This document shows positions 31,385 through 41,869 of a stretch of 64,000 bases of DNA, in pieces. The stretch's first letter is position 1, and each line of letters begins with the position of its first letter. The notes below the pieces were generated by a model. That model saw only the letters and a list, made by a program, of their open reading frames with translations, was not told the origin of the DNA and did no database searches. Source of the stretch: Schistocerca nitens (lineage: Eukaryota > Arthropoda > Insecta > Orthoptera > Acrididae). The translations under genes were made by a program, and so were the position numbers. The stretch covers positions 80,415,387 through 80,479,386 of the forward strand of contig NC_064622.1 of the NCBI RefSeq assembly GCF_023898315.1, read 5' to 3'.

Positions 31385-32800
31385 CTTATTTACACAAACA
31401 GTTTCTGTCGACTGACCATCATGTCTTTCGTTGTGTAGAGAATCAATATACTTGACTATGTCGGAAGATAGAACCATATGCTTAAAACGAAATTTAACTA
31501 TACGCAACTAATTAATATCTTTTCTCCATTTTACGATCGTGTCATCTTTTTTGTTAACAAAAACGAAGTCAGAAAGAATCTTCATCTTCTTACGGTTCTC
31601 TTGTTCTGACCACCAAGCTGTAAGGTCATGTATGTGTTACGTTCTGCACTCTTGTTTGAAAAACGTAAGTTTAAATATATTTTCGTTATTTAGCCACATG
31701 CTTCATCCATTTTAATATTATTATATAAAACATGTATTAATGTTTCATCCTGTCAAATTAGTTGAAAATGATTGGTTTGGTGAAGAAACGATTGTTTGAC
31801 ATCAGCGCACAGTCGTTAATGCATTTTCCTTTCTACGAGTCCAGGGTGCAATTTAATGTTATTTATGAAGTTCGATTATCACTGTTATTATCATGCACAT
31901 CATTTTTTCCCCTCGAAATTAAGCATTAACATCGTTTTGTGTCAGCAAAATTGTCCGCACTCCAATAACAACTTATTGATGTGATAAGTCAATTCAATGA
32001 AGATGACTGATATTAAACCTTTGGCATCATTTTAAATAATTAATTCTTTTAAAATTAAGTTTTCACCACTGGGATATTCCCTTGCTGTCGAAAATGTAAT
32101 GCAGTCTTACTTTGCAAACACTTTACTTTTAGTTCTAAACATTTACAAAATCCACACTAATGTATATCTATATATCGAATGTCGCTCCAGTCACTGCGTC
32201 GCCATTGTGTGTGTGTCAAACTTTATCGTCATTACATCGGTATATCTATTCTTGTGTTTGCTTCATGTTTCACAGAATTGACGAGTAATAGAAAATTGAT
32301 GAGCAGCTGAAGAACAAATAGAATAAACGAAGAAAATTAGAAAACAACAGTAACTCAGCAAATATTTATCAGAAAAAAACAATTTTTCCAACAAACTGTG
32401 AACAGTAGTCTACGTTACAGCAATAGAAAAGGTAGGGGCAACATTGTTTGTTCTACTTTGCTTAAGAGTAGAGTAGCTTTGCTGTACACCTGTAGTCATT
32501 CAAGACCTAGTTTAAATCGATAATTGAATATTTTAAATTTCTTCTGATAATTAGTTTTAAAAAATAGTATATTTAGTTTTGACAAGATGGCTGACTTCGC
32601 ATCATGAGAGCACATAACTGCTTACTGCTTCTTTATTGTTTCACTCTATTAATGCGTCTTCCCAGAACATTCAAGCTTAGCAAAACTGCTATTTGCGTGC
32701 TGACATTACGCTGAGATGCGTGATTTTTTACACATGAAATCAGTAAACTTACATGTTATAGTAAAGATACGGAAATACACTAAAATGGATACTGAAACAT
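31385..32800. other. AT-rich sequence, nothing recognised
   Basis: No gene or repeat family is recognised. The open frames are short and of low complexity. Confidence 0.4.
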
Positions 32801-34260
32801 GAGGCGAGGCAGAATCCATTGCTGGTGACAGAATTCACTGATGCTGCCACTAAGGATTCTGAAGTATCACTTCACGAAACTGAAATACTCATAGCGAGTA
32901 AATTAATTCAACCACGAGCCTCATGTAAGATCCAACTCTCAGAATGTATCTCAGTTTAACGGATATGATGAAACAATTGTCATCTAAATTATCGATTAAG
33001 CGTTATGGAATGCTGACCAAGTGGAATAATGTGCACCTACACTGACAGACTTGCCAACTGAAATAAGTAGTCTATCAGTACAACAAGGTAGAATGTTGCA
33101 AATTTTTTGATGGAGTGAAATACTTTATCTACTGAAATCACCGCACTGGAAACTGCTTATCAAAGCATACCTCATGCGATATAAGAATTCACTGATAAAC
33201 GAGCACAAGTACAAGAATCTGTTCATAACCTAGATATAAAAGTAGTGAATTAAGCTGGTGGCACTAAGGTAAACAGCGAATTTCAAGCAAAGAAACAAAT
33301 GTAAATTAACGATTAGTTTCAGAACTGATGTGAGTCGTTCAGCACACAGTTACCGAAGTGTTATCACAGGAAGTACTCCAGGAGAATTAACTAACACAGA
33401 CTTGAACCGAATTAAAACTACCCTAAGTGAAGATTTACCAGAGTGGCTATATAGTGTCACGTCACAAGACAGCAGTATACACAGGGACTGTCAGTGGTTA
33501 AACGAGTAGCAGATATTCCACCACACTCTGTTGCTAAGGGAGATGATGAAAATGTTGGTCCTACATCATACGAGACAAGGTACTGTAACCATAAAAATCA
33601 TAAAGGTATCCACCTAATCAAGTATCATATGGGATAGGGGGCACCACTTTCATTGTCATCCGTTATATTCGACGAAAGATTATTAAACCCCAGGCGGTTT
33701 CAAGTTTTATCCCTAACAAAAAGAGATATTGATTCCGTCGTTTCAATCAAGTCATTTAAACGTGTGCCACCAAAGTCGTGGACAAATGCTTCAAATGGCT
33801 CTGAGCAGTATGGGACTTAATATCTGAGGTCATCAGTCCTCTAGAACTTAGAACCACTTAAACCTAACTAACCTAAGGACATCACACACATCCATGCCCG
33901 AGGCAGGATTCGAACCTGCGACCGTAGCGGTCGCGCGGTTCCAGACTGAAGCGACTAGAACCGCTCGGCCACACAGGCCAGCAGTCGTTGACAGATCAGC
34001 ATAAGATTCAGTACGTCAACGGTTTCACTCAAGGTGATGCCCTCGCGTTGGAATCTGTGGGTACTGCAAAATGTCAAAATAACAAACTTTTGAAAATGGT
34101 ACTTGTCAGAATACTAGTCTGTTGATATCCAAGGAAGTCTCCCTAAGGAGGCACTTAATCCTGAACCGTTCAACACTAGGCATGGTAGCATGTGTAAGTA
34201 TTTTTCGAAGTACTTGAATAAGACAGTACAGGCATGAGCCCTTCTCACATAAGGATGTTC
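32800..34260 (+). mobile_element. Possible gag region of an old LTR element
   Basis: Short plus-strand frames look like gag of a Gypsy-like element. There are helical, charged stretches near 33350-33480, then near 33700-33780 SLTKRDIDSVVSIKSFKRV, and after a SINE, QHKIQYVNGFTQGDALA near 33995, which has the spacing of a capsid helix followed by the A..W box. A Cys/His-containing piece downstream of the RTE insertion (39410-39490, CIQCYNQAG..HFMLCKH) may continue it. It is badly broken. It could belong with the pol fossil at 41870. Low confidence. Confidence 0.35.
33785..33982 (-). mobile_element. SINE family 1, minus copy
   Basis: The TSD AGTCGTGGACA / AGTCGTTGACA lies at 33774-33784 and 33983-33993 with one difference. 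The reverse complement has the head GCTGGCCTGTGTGGCCGAGC, the B box GGTTCGAATCC and the usual tail. Confidence 0.92.
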
Positions 34261-34582
34261 TACGAATATTAACCCCCCCATAAACCATGGACCTTGCCGT
34301 TGGTGGGGAGGCTTGCGTGCCTCAACGATACAGATAACCGTACCGTAGGTGCAACCACAACGGAGTGGTATCTGTTGAGAGGCCAGACAAACGTTTGGTT
34401 CCTGAACAGGGGCAGCAGCCTTTTCGGCAGTTGCAGGGGCAACAGTATTGATGATTGACTGATCTGGCCTTGTAACACTAACCAAAATGGCCTTGCTGTT
34501 CTGGTACTGCGAGTGGCTGAAAGCAAGGGGAAACTACAGATGTCATTTTTCCCGAGGGCATGCAGCTTTACTGTATGGATAA

Positions 34583-35471
34583 ATGATGATGGCGTCCTCT
34601 TGGGTAAAATATTCCGGAGGTAAAATAGTCCCGCATTCGGATCTACGGGCGGGGACTACTCAAGAGGACGTCGTTATCAAGAGAAAGAATACTGGCGTTC
34701 TACGTATCGGAGCGTGGAATATCAGATCCCTTAATCGGGCAGATAGGTTAGAAAATTTAAAAAGGGAAATGGATAGTTTAAAGTTAGATATAGTGGGAAT
34801 TAGTGAAGTTTGATGGCAGGAGGAACAAGACTTTTGGTCAGGTGATTACAGGGTTATAAATACAAAATCAAATAGGGCTAATGCAGGAGTACGTTTAATA
34901 AGGAATAAAAAAATAGGAGTACGGGTAAGCTACTACAAACAGCATAGTGAACGCATTATTGTGGCCAAGATAGACACAAAGCCCATGCCTACTACAGTAG
35001 TACAAGTTTATATGCCAACTAGCTCTGCAGAAGACGAAGAAATTGATGAAATGTATGAGGAGATAAAAAAAAATTATTCAGGTAGTGAAGGGAGACGAAA
35101 ATTTAATAGTCATGGGTGACTGGAATTCGAGAGTGGGAAAAGGGAGAGAAGGAAACATAGTAGGTGAATATGGATTTGGGCTAAGAAACGAAAGAGGAAG
35201 CCGCCTGGTAGAATTTTGCGCAGAGCATAACTTAATCATAGCTAACACTTGGTTCAAGAATCATGAAAGAAGGTTGTTCACATGGAAGAACCATGGAGAT
35301 ATTAAAAGGTATCAGATAGATTATATAATGGTAAGACAGAGATTTAGGAACCAGATTTTAAATAGTAAGACATTTCCAGGGGCAGACGTGGACACTGACC
35401 ACAATCTATTGGTTATGAACTGTAGATTAAAACTTAAGAAACTGCAAAAAGGTGGGAATTTAAGGAGATAG
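34583..35471 (+). pseudogene. RTE endonuclease, broken
   Basis: This is an apurinic-type (AP) endonuclease domain that would nick the target. It starts MMMASSWVKYSGGKIV as in the intact copy. LRIGAWNIRSLN and DIVGISEV are followed at once by a stop (TGA for the Arg of EVRW). A frame shift near 35070 (eight A bases) precedes NLIVMGDWNSRVGKGREG. The rest, KRYQIDYIMVRQRF and DTDHNLLVMNCRL, keeps the Asp and His of the active site. It is not translatable as one protein. Confidence 0.9.
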
Positions 35472-36525
35472 GGCCTGGATAAACTGAAAGAACCAGAGGT
35501 TGTACAGAGTTTCAGGGAGAGCATAAGGGAACAATTGACAGGAATGGGGGAAAGAAATATAGCAGAAGAAGAATGGGTAGCTTTGAGGGATGAAATAGTG
35601 AAGGCAGCACAGGATCAAACAGGGTAAAAAGACGAGGGCTAGTAGAAATCCTTGGGTAACAGAAGAAATATTGAATTTAATTGATGAAAGGAGAAAACAT
35701 AAAAATGCACTAAATGAAGCAGGCAAAAAGGAATACAAAAGTCTCAAATATGATATCGGCAGGAAGTGCAAAATGGCTAAGCAGGGATGGCTAGAGGACA
35801 AATGTAAGGATGTAGAGGCTTATCTCACTAGGGGTAAGATAGATACTGCCTACAGGAAAATTAAAGTGACCTTTGGAGAAAGGAGAACCACTTGCATGAA
35901 TATCAACAGCTATGATGGAAATCCAGTTCTAAGCAAAGAAGGGAAAGGTGGAAGGAGTATATACAGGGTTGATGTACTTGAGGACAATATTATGGATATG
36001 GAAGAGGATGTAGATGAAGATGAAAGGGGACATATCATACTGCATGAAGAGTTTGACAGAGCACTGAAAGACCTGAGTCGAAACAAGGCCCCCGGAGTAG
36101 ACAACATTCCATTAGAACTACTCACAGCCTTAGGAGAGCCAGTCCTGACAAAACTGTACCATCTGGTGAGCAATATGTATGAGACAGGCGAAATACCCTC
36201 AGACTTCAAGAAGAATATAATAATTCCAATCCCAAAGAAGGCAAGTGTTGACAGATGTGAAAATTACCGAACTATCAGTTTAATAAGTCACAGCTGCAAA
36301 CTACTAACGCGAATTCTTTACAGACGAATGGAAAAACTGATAGAAGCGGACCTTGGGGAAAATAAGTTTGGATTCCGTAGAAATGTTGGAACACGTGAGG
36401 TAATACTGACCCTATGACTTATCTTAGAAGAAAGATTAAGGAAAGGCAAACCTACGTTTCTAGCATTTGTAGACTTAGAGAAAGCTTTTGACAATGTTGA
36501 CTGGAATACTCTCTTTCAAATTCTG
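35472..36525 (+). pseudogene. RTE linker and RT start, left part
   Basis: This runs from GLDKLKEPEVVQSFRESIRE after the endonuclease to the palm. ERRKHKNALNEAGKKEYKSL is the linker. FDRALKDLSRNKAPGVDNIP and IPIPKKASVDRCENYRTISL are the first RT boxes. FGFRRNVGTREVILTL ends in a stop where the 59 kb copy has FRLI. FLAFVDLEKAFDNVDWNTLF holds the first catalytic Asp. The CR1 piece then interrupts at 36526, just after LFQIL. A deletion near 35950 removes the WKEYIEGLY part and joins into RSIYRVDVLED. Confidence 0.9.
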
Positions 36526-38016
36526 GGTGCTGTTCTTACTCTTCCAGAATAGCAATCACTAAGACTACAGGTTTTGGAATATCTTGGCATTCAGAAAGGT
36601 TACAACACCACTGAAAGCAATTTATCGTAGATCTCTGGAAGAACGTAAAGTACCTAGCGACTGGAAGAAAGCACAGGTCGTTCCCATTTTCAAGAAGGGT
36701 CATAAATCAGATGCGAATAATTATAGGCCTATTTCACTTACGTCAATCTGTTGTAGAATAATGGAACATGTTTTGTGTTCTCGTATTATGACGTTCTTAG
36801 ATAATACAAATCTCCTTCATCATAACCAACATGGATTCCGCAAACAGAGATCATGTGAAACCCAGCTCGCCCTATTTGCCCAAGAAATTCACAGTGCCGT
36901 AGACACTGGCGAGCAGATTGATGCCGTATTCCTGGACTTCAGGAAGGCATTTGATACGGTTCCGCACTTACGTTTAGTGAAAAAAATACGTGCTTACGGA
37001 ATATCGGACCAGGTTTGTGATTGGATTCAGGATTTCCTAGAAGAAAGAACACAACATGTCATTCTTAACGGTTCAAAATCTGCAGATGTAGAGGTAATTT
37101 CGGGAGTACCGCAAGGAAGCGTGATAGGACCTTTATTGTTTACAATATACATAAATGACTTAGTTGACAACATCGGTAGCTCCGTGAGGCTATTTGCAGA
37201 TGACACGGTTGTCTACAAGAAAGTAGCAACATCAGAAGACTCGTACGTACTCCAGGAAGACCTGCAGAGGATTAATGAATGGTGCGACAGCTGGCAGCTT
37301 TCCCTAAATGTAGATAAATGTAATATAATGCGCATACATAGGGGCAGAAATCCATTCCAGTACGATTATGCCATAGGTGGTAAATCATTGGAAGCGGTAA
37401 CGACCGTAAAATACTTAGGAGTTACTATCCGGAGCGATCTGAAGTGGAATGATCACATAAAACAAATAGTGGGAAAAGCAGGCGCCAGGTTGAGATTCAT
37501 AGGAAGAATTCTAAGAAAATGTGACTCATCGACGAAAGAAGTAGCTTACAAAACGCTTGTTCGTCCGATTCTTGAGTATTGCTCATCAGTATGGGACCCT
37601 TACCAGGTTGGATTAATAGAAGAGATAGACATGATCCAGCGAAAAGCAGCGCGATTCGTCATGGGGACATTTAGTCAGCGCGAGAGCGTTACGGAGATGC
37701 TGAACAAGCTCCAGTGGCAGACACTTCAAGAAAGGCGTTACGCAATACGGAGAGGTTTATTATCGAAATTACGAGAGAGCACATTCCGGGAAGAGATGGG
37801 CAACATATTACTACCGCCCACATATATCTCGCGTAATGATCACAACGAAAAGATCCGAGAAATTAGAGCAAATACGGAGACTTACAAGCAGTCGTTCTTC
37901 CCACGCACAATTCGTGAATGGAACAGGGAAGGGGGGATCAGATAGTGGTACAATAAGTACCCTCCGCCACACACCGTAAGGTGGCTCGCGGAGTATAGAT
38001 GTAGATGTAGATGTAG
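36526..38016 (+). mobile_element. CR1-like LINE, 5'-truncated, inserted in the RTE
   Basis: This is 1491 bp with a 6-bp TSD, ATTCTG, at 36520-36525 and 38017-38022; the RTE frame resumes across it. It ends in a clean (GATGTA)n tail at 37997-38014. It holds the largest CR1-like open frame in the window. The endonuclease and ORF1 are missing because of 5' truncation. Confidence 0.93.
36584..37945 (+). CDS. CR1-like reverse transcriptase, open 453 aa, truncated at its N-terminus
   Basis: This is the RT part of a LINE protein, which would prime cDNA synthesis at a nicked chromosome. The first ATG in the frame is at 36584, but the natural protein began far upstream, so this is not a true start. 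Boxes: NNYRPISLTSICCRIMEHVL (residues about 46-65), HGFRKQRSCETQLAL (83-97), AVFLDFRKAFDTVPH (114-128) with the first catalytic Asp, SGVPQGSVIGPLLFTIYIND (173-192), VRLFADDTVVY (201-211) with the paired Asp, then the thumb (KYLGVTIRSDLKWNDHI) and C-terminal RPILEYCSSVWDPY and SRNDHNEKIREIRA. No stop occurs over 453 codons, which is evidence of a young copy. Without an endonuclease and a promoter it is unlikely to be expressed as a working unit. Confidence 0.92.
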   Translation: MAFRKVTTPLKAIYRRSLEERKVPSDWKKAQVVPIFKKGHKSDANNYRPISLTSICCRIMEHVLCSRIMTFLDNTNLLHHNQHGFRKQRSCETQLALFAQEIHSAVDTGEQIDAVFLDFRKAFDTVPHLRLVKKIRAYGISDQVCDWIQDFLEERTQHVILNGSKSADVEVISGVPQGSVIGPLLFTIYINDLVDNIGSSVRLFADDTVVYKKVATSEDSYVLQEDLQRINEWCDSWQLSLNVDKCNIMRIHRGRNPFQYDYAIGGKSLEAVTTVKYLGVTIRSDLKWNDHIKQIVGKAGARLRFIGRILRKCDSSTKEVAYKTLVRPILEYCSSVWDPYQVGLIEEIDMIQRKAARFVMGTFSQRESVTEMLNKLQWQTLQERRYAIRRGLLSKLRESTFREEMGNILLPPTYISRNDHNEKIREIRANTETYKQSFFPRTIREWNREGGIR

Positions 38017-38062
38017 ATTCTGAAGGTGACAGGGGTAAAATACAGGGAGCGAAAAGCTATTT

Positions 38063-38263
38063 GCCAGCCGAAGTGGCCGTGCGGTTAAAGGCGCTGCAGT
38101 CTGGAACCGCAAGACCGCTACGGTCGCAGGTTCGAATCCTGCCTCGGGCATGGATGTTTGTGATGTCCTTAGGTTAGTTAGGTTTAAATAGTTCTAAGTT
38201 CTAGGGTACTAATGACCTCAGCAGTTGAGTCCCATAGTGCTCAGAGCCATCTGAACCATTTTT
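38063..38263 (+). mobile_element. SINE family 1, variant subfamily, inserted in the RTE
   Basis: A 12-bp TSD, GAAA(A/G)GCTATTT, lies at 38051-38062 and 38264-38275; the RTE sequence (GAAAGGCTATTTACAATTTG) continues across it. The head GCCAGCCGAAGTGGCCGTGC followed by GGTTAAAGGCGCTGCAG, and the word CCGCAAGACCGC, are shared with the copy at 49888 and differ from the other copies. Confidence 0.93.
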
Positions 38264-38275
38264 GAAAGGCTATTT

Positions 38276-39240
38276 ACAATTTGTACAGAAACCAGATGGC
38301 AGTTATAAGAGTCGAGGGGCATGAAAGGGAAGCAGTGGTTGGGAAAGGAGTGAGACAGGGTTGTAGCCTCTCCCCGATGTTATTCAATCTGTATATTGAG
38401 CAAGCAGTAAAGGAAACAAAAGAAAAATTCGGAGTAAGTATTAAAATTCATGGAGAAGAAGTAAAAACTTTGAGGTTCGCCGATGACATTGTAATTCTGT
38501 CAGAGACAGCAAAGGACTTGGAAGAGCAGTTGAACGGAATGGACAGTGTCTTGAAAGGAGGAAATAAGATGAACATCAACAAAAGCAAAACGAGGATAAT
38601 GGAATGTAGTCGAATTAAGTCGGGTGATGCTGAGGGAATTAGATTAGGAAATGAGGCACTTAAAGTAGTAAAAGAGTTTTGCTATTTGGGGAGCAAAATA
38701 ACTGAGGATGGTCGAAGTAGAGAGGATATAAAATGTAGAATGGCAATGGCATGGAAAGCGTTTCTGAAGAAGACAAATTTGTTAACATCGAGTATAGATT
38801 TAAATGTCAGGAAGTTGTTTCTGAAAGTATTTGTATGGAGTGTAGCCATGTATGGAAGTGAAATGTGGACGATAAATAGTTTAGACAAGAAGAGAATAGA
38901 AGCTTTTGAAATGTGGTGCTACAGAAAAATGCTGAAGATTAGATGGGTAGATCACATAACTAATGAGGAAGTATTGAATAGAATTGGAGAGAAGAGGAGC
39001 TTGTGGCACAACTTGACTAGAGGAAGGGATCGGTTGGTATTACATGTTCTGAGACATCGAGGGATCACCAATTTAGTATTGGAGGGCAGCGTGGAGGGTA
39101 AAAATCGTAGAGGGAGACCAAGAGATGAATACACTAAGCAGATTCAGAAGGATTTAGGCTGTACTAGGTACTGGGAGATGAAGAAGCTTGCACAGGATAG
39201 AGTAGCATGGAGAGCTGCATCAAACCAGTCTCAGGACTGA
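38276..39240 (+). pseudogene. RTE RT, right part to the C-terminus
   Basis: This continues the RTE after the SINE: IYNLYRNQMAVIRVEGHERE, then VVGKGVRQGCSLSPMLFNLY, then LRFADDIVILSE with both catalytic Asp. The thumb follows (EFCYLGSKITEDGRSREDIK), then YGSEMWTINSLDKKRIEAFE and the end, RDEYTKQIQKDLGCTRYWEM..SNQSQD. This stretch is fully open for 319 codons and nearly identical to the 59220 copy. The stop at 39238-39240 is followed by the short AGACCAC(AAC)n tail, as expected for the clade. Confidence 0.93.
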
Positions 39241-39266
39241 AGACCACAACAACAACAACGAATATT

Positions 39267-39690
39267 GAAAGCAAAATTGCTGCTGTATCTAAGAGAATAA
39301 TTAGTCTGTGTCCAAGAAACCAATCTTGCGTACTTCATATCTGTATTACATTCTGACAAATGAAGATGTAAACTTTACCAATAATGATAACAATAATGCC
39401 GTGGCACAGTTCACCCTGTTGTGTATCCAGTGCTACAATCAGGCAGGAACGCGGGAGAGTTGTGGACATTTTATGTTGTGTAAGCACCGCTGATATATCA
39501 TAGTCCACTAAATATTAATAAGAGTAGAACAAATAATGACCGACATCACCATGCTTATAATGGTATTGGTATCATGTGGTAGATATAGTGGAAGTCAGTG
39601 GTTAGGTCGGCAGAAAGTAGTGTAATAGAAGTAGTATTAGTTAGGAATAAGAAGGCATGGCAGGCAGTGTGTTACTGTGAACAGTTCAGT
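39267..39690. other. Flank between two RTE copies
   Basis: A 61-codon frame (39308-39493) ends in CIQCYNQAGTRESCGHFMLC, a Cys/His arrangement loosely like a gag zinc knuckle. Its flanks match nothing else that I know. It could belong to the gag-like fossil left of the RTE insertion. Confidence 0.3.
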
Positions 39691-39699
39691 GATAGGGTT

Positions 39700-41840
39700 T
39701 TTTTCTTATCAGAATCGACAGCAAACGAACCCTGACAACGACAGTTCTGGTGTACAAGGTGACATCGTAAGCTGAAGGTGAAGAGAAAGACAGTCTACGG
39801 GGATACTGAACGGATAATTCAGTACATAATGTTAGCTGAAAATCTAATAGTCAAGGGGACTGAAATTCGATTGTAGGGGAAGGAGTAGAAGACAGGGTTA
39901 CAGGAGAATATGGATTTGGTACTAAGAATAAGACAGAAGAAAGACTAATGAGTTCCGTAACAGATTTCAGCTTGAAATAGCAAGTAATGCACTGTTCAAG
40001 AATCACAAGAGGAAGAGGTAAAGTTGGAAAAGGCCAGGAAATACGGGAAGATTTCAGTTAGATTCCATCACGATCAGAGATTTCGAAATCAGATACCGGA
40101 TAGTAAGGCGTATCCAGGAGCAGATATAGACACAAATAACAATGTAATAGTGATGAAGGGTAAACTAAAGTTCAAGAAACTAGTTAGGAACCATCAATAA
40201 GCAAAGAAGAGGGATACGGAAGTGCTAAGAAATGAAGAGACACGTTTAAAGTTCTCCGATGCTCTATGTACTATAATAAGGAGTAGCTCAGTAGGCAGAA
40301 CAGTCGAAGAGGTATGGACATCTCTAAAAAGAGCACTCTCAGAAGTTTGAAAGAAAAACATAGCTACAATGAAGTAACTGCGAAAAAACCAGGGAAAACA
40401 GAAAAAATGCGTCAGCTGATCGATGATAGAAGGAAGTACAAAAATATTCATGGAAATTCAGGAATACAGAAATGCATGTCAGTGAGGGATAAAGTAAACA
40501 GGAAGTGCAAGGGAGCTAAAACGAAATGGCTGCGAGAAAAATGTAAAGAAATTGAAAAAGAAACGATTGTCGGAATGACTGACTCAGCAAATAAAAAAAA
40601 AATCAAAATAACTTTTAGTGAAATTAAAAGTAGGGGTGGTAACATTAAGAGTTCAACGGGAGTTTCTCTGTTCAATGCAGAGGAGGGAATGAACACGTGG
40701 AAAGAGTACACTGAAGGCCTTTGTGAGGGGGGAATATTTGTCTAACATGATATAAGGAGAAACGGGAGCAGACTTAGAAGAGATAGGGATTCAGCACAAG
40801 AATCAGAATTTAGAAGAGCTTTGTAAGACTTAAGTTCAAATAAGGCAGAAGAGATAGATAATATTCCATCAGAATTTCTAAAATTATTGGGGAAATGGCA
40901 AGAAAACAACGATTCACGTTGATGTGTAGTATGTGTGAGTCTGACGACAGACCGTCTGACTTTGGGAAAAATATCATCCACACAGTTTTGAAGACTGCAA
41001 GAGCTGAGAAGTGCGAGAATTATCGAACAAACACGTAGTCTTTGGGCCCTACTGTTCAATCTAGACATCGAAGAAACAATGCGGAAATAAAATAAAGATT
41101 CAGCAGTGGAACTATAATTCAAGGTCAAAGGATATTAATGATACGATTTGCTGATGACATTACTATCCTCAGTGAAACTGAATAGGAGTTACAGGTCTGC
41201 TGAATGGAATGAACAGATCTAATCAGTACACAATAAAGATTAAGAGTAAATCGAAGAGTAAATAGCAGAAATGAGAACATCTAAGTAGATGAAGTTAAGG
41301 AAATCTGCTACGAAGGCAGCAAAATAAGAAATGGCAGATAGAGCAAGGAGGCATCAAAAGTAGACTATGGTTGGCAAACAGCGCATTCCTGAGGAAGATA
41401 CGTCGTCTAGTATCCAACATAGGCCTCAATTTGATAGAGAAATTTCTGAGAATGTACATTTTGAGCACAGCATTTTATGGTAGTGTACTTGGACTGTGGG
41501 AAGAAGTTGAGATGTGGTGCTACAGACAAATTTTGTAAGTTATTTCGATTAATAAGATAAGGAATGAGGAGGTTATGCACATAATTATAAAGTAATACGT
41601 GGAAAACACTGACAAGAAGAAGGGACAGGATAATAGGACATCAGTTAAGACATCAGGGAATATTTTCCATGGTACTAGAGGGAGCTATAGAGGGTGAAAA
41701 CTACTGAGGAAGACAGAGGATAAATATATGCAGCAAATAATTGAGGATGTATGTTGTAAGTGCTACTCTGAGATGAAGAGGTTGGCACAGGAGACTGCAT
41801 CAAGCCAGTCAGAAGACTGAAGACTCAAAAAAGCAAAAAT
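39700..41840 (+). mobile_element. Ancient RTE-like LINE
   Basis: This is a strongly decayed relative of the other RTE copies, colinear with them. It shows an endonuclease trace near 39870-39960 (EYGFGTKNKTEERL), the linker at 40314-40745 (MRQLIDDRRKYKNIHGN; VRDKVNRKCKGAKTKWLREK), RT traces near 40800-40870 (FRRAL.DLSSNKAEEIDNIP) and an FADD-like box near 41145 (IRFADDITILSET). The C-terminus lies near 41500-41820 (EEVEMWCYRQIL; RLAQETASSQSED). It ends GAAGACTGAAGACTCAAAAA. Many stops and length changes are present. It is the oldest RTE in the window and may be a separate family. Confidence 0.8.
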
Positions 41841-41869
41841 TCTGGCACTGGCAGAACAACAACAACAAT

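Larger units (their letters stand above)
34271..39257 (+). mobile_element. RTE-clade LINE, full length with two nested insertions
   Basis: A 9-bp TSD, ACGAATATT, lies at 34262-34270 and 39258-39266. After subtracting the CR1 piece and the SINE with their duplications about 3.28 kb remain, equal to the 3.30 kb of the copy at 59198-62497 and typical of RTE elements. The layout is a 5' leader starting AACCCCCCCATAAACCATGG (34271-34582), an endonuclease, an RT and a (CAA)n 3' tail. Several stops and frame shifts are present, so it is dead, and more diverged than the 59 kb copy. Confidence 0.93.

Noticed and set aside
34269-34526. Minus-strand frames opposite the RTE leader (and the equivalent plus frames at 62241-62518)
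   Set aside because: They lie in the conserved non-coding leader, antisense to the element, and lack known domains; they exist because the leader is GC-rich.
36584-37945. A host gene encoding a reverse-transcriptase-like protein
   Set aside because: It is bounded by a target duplication and ends in the family's GATGTA tail, so it is a LINE insertion.
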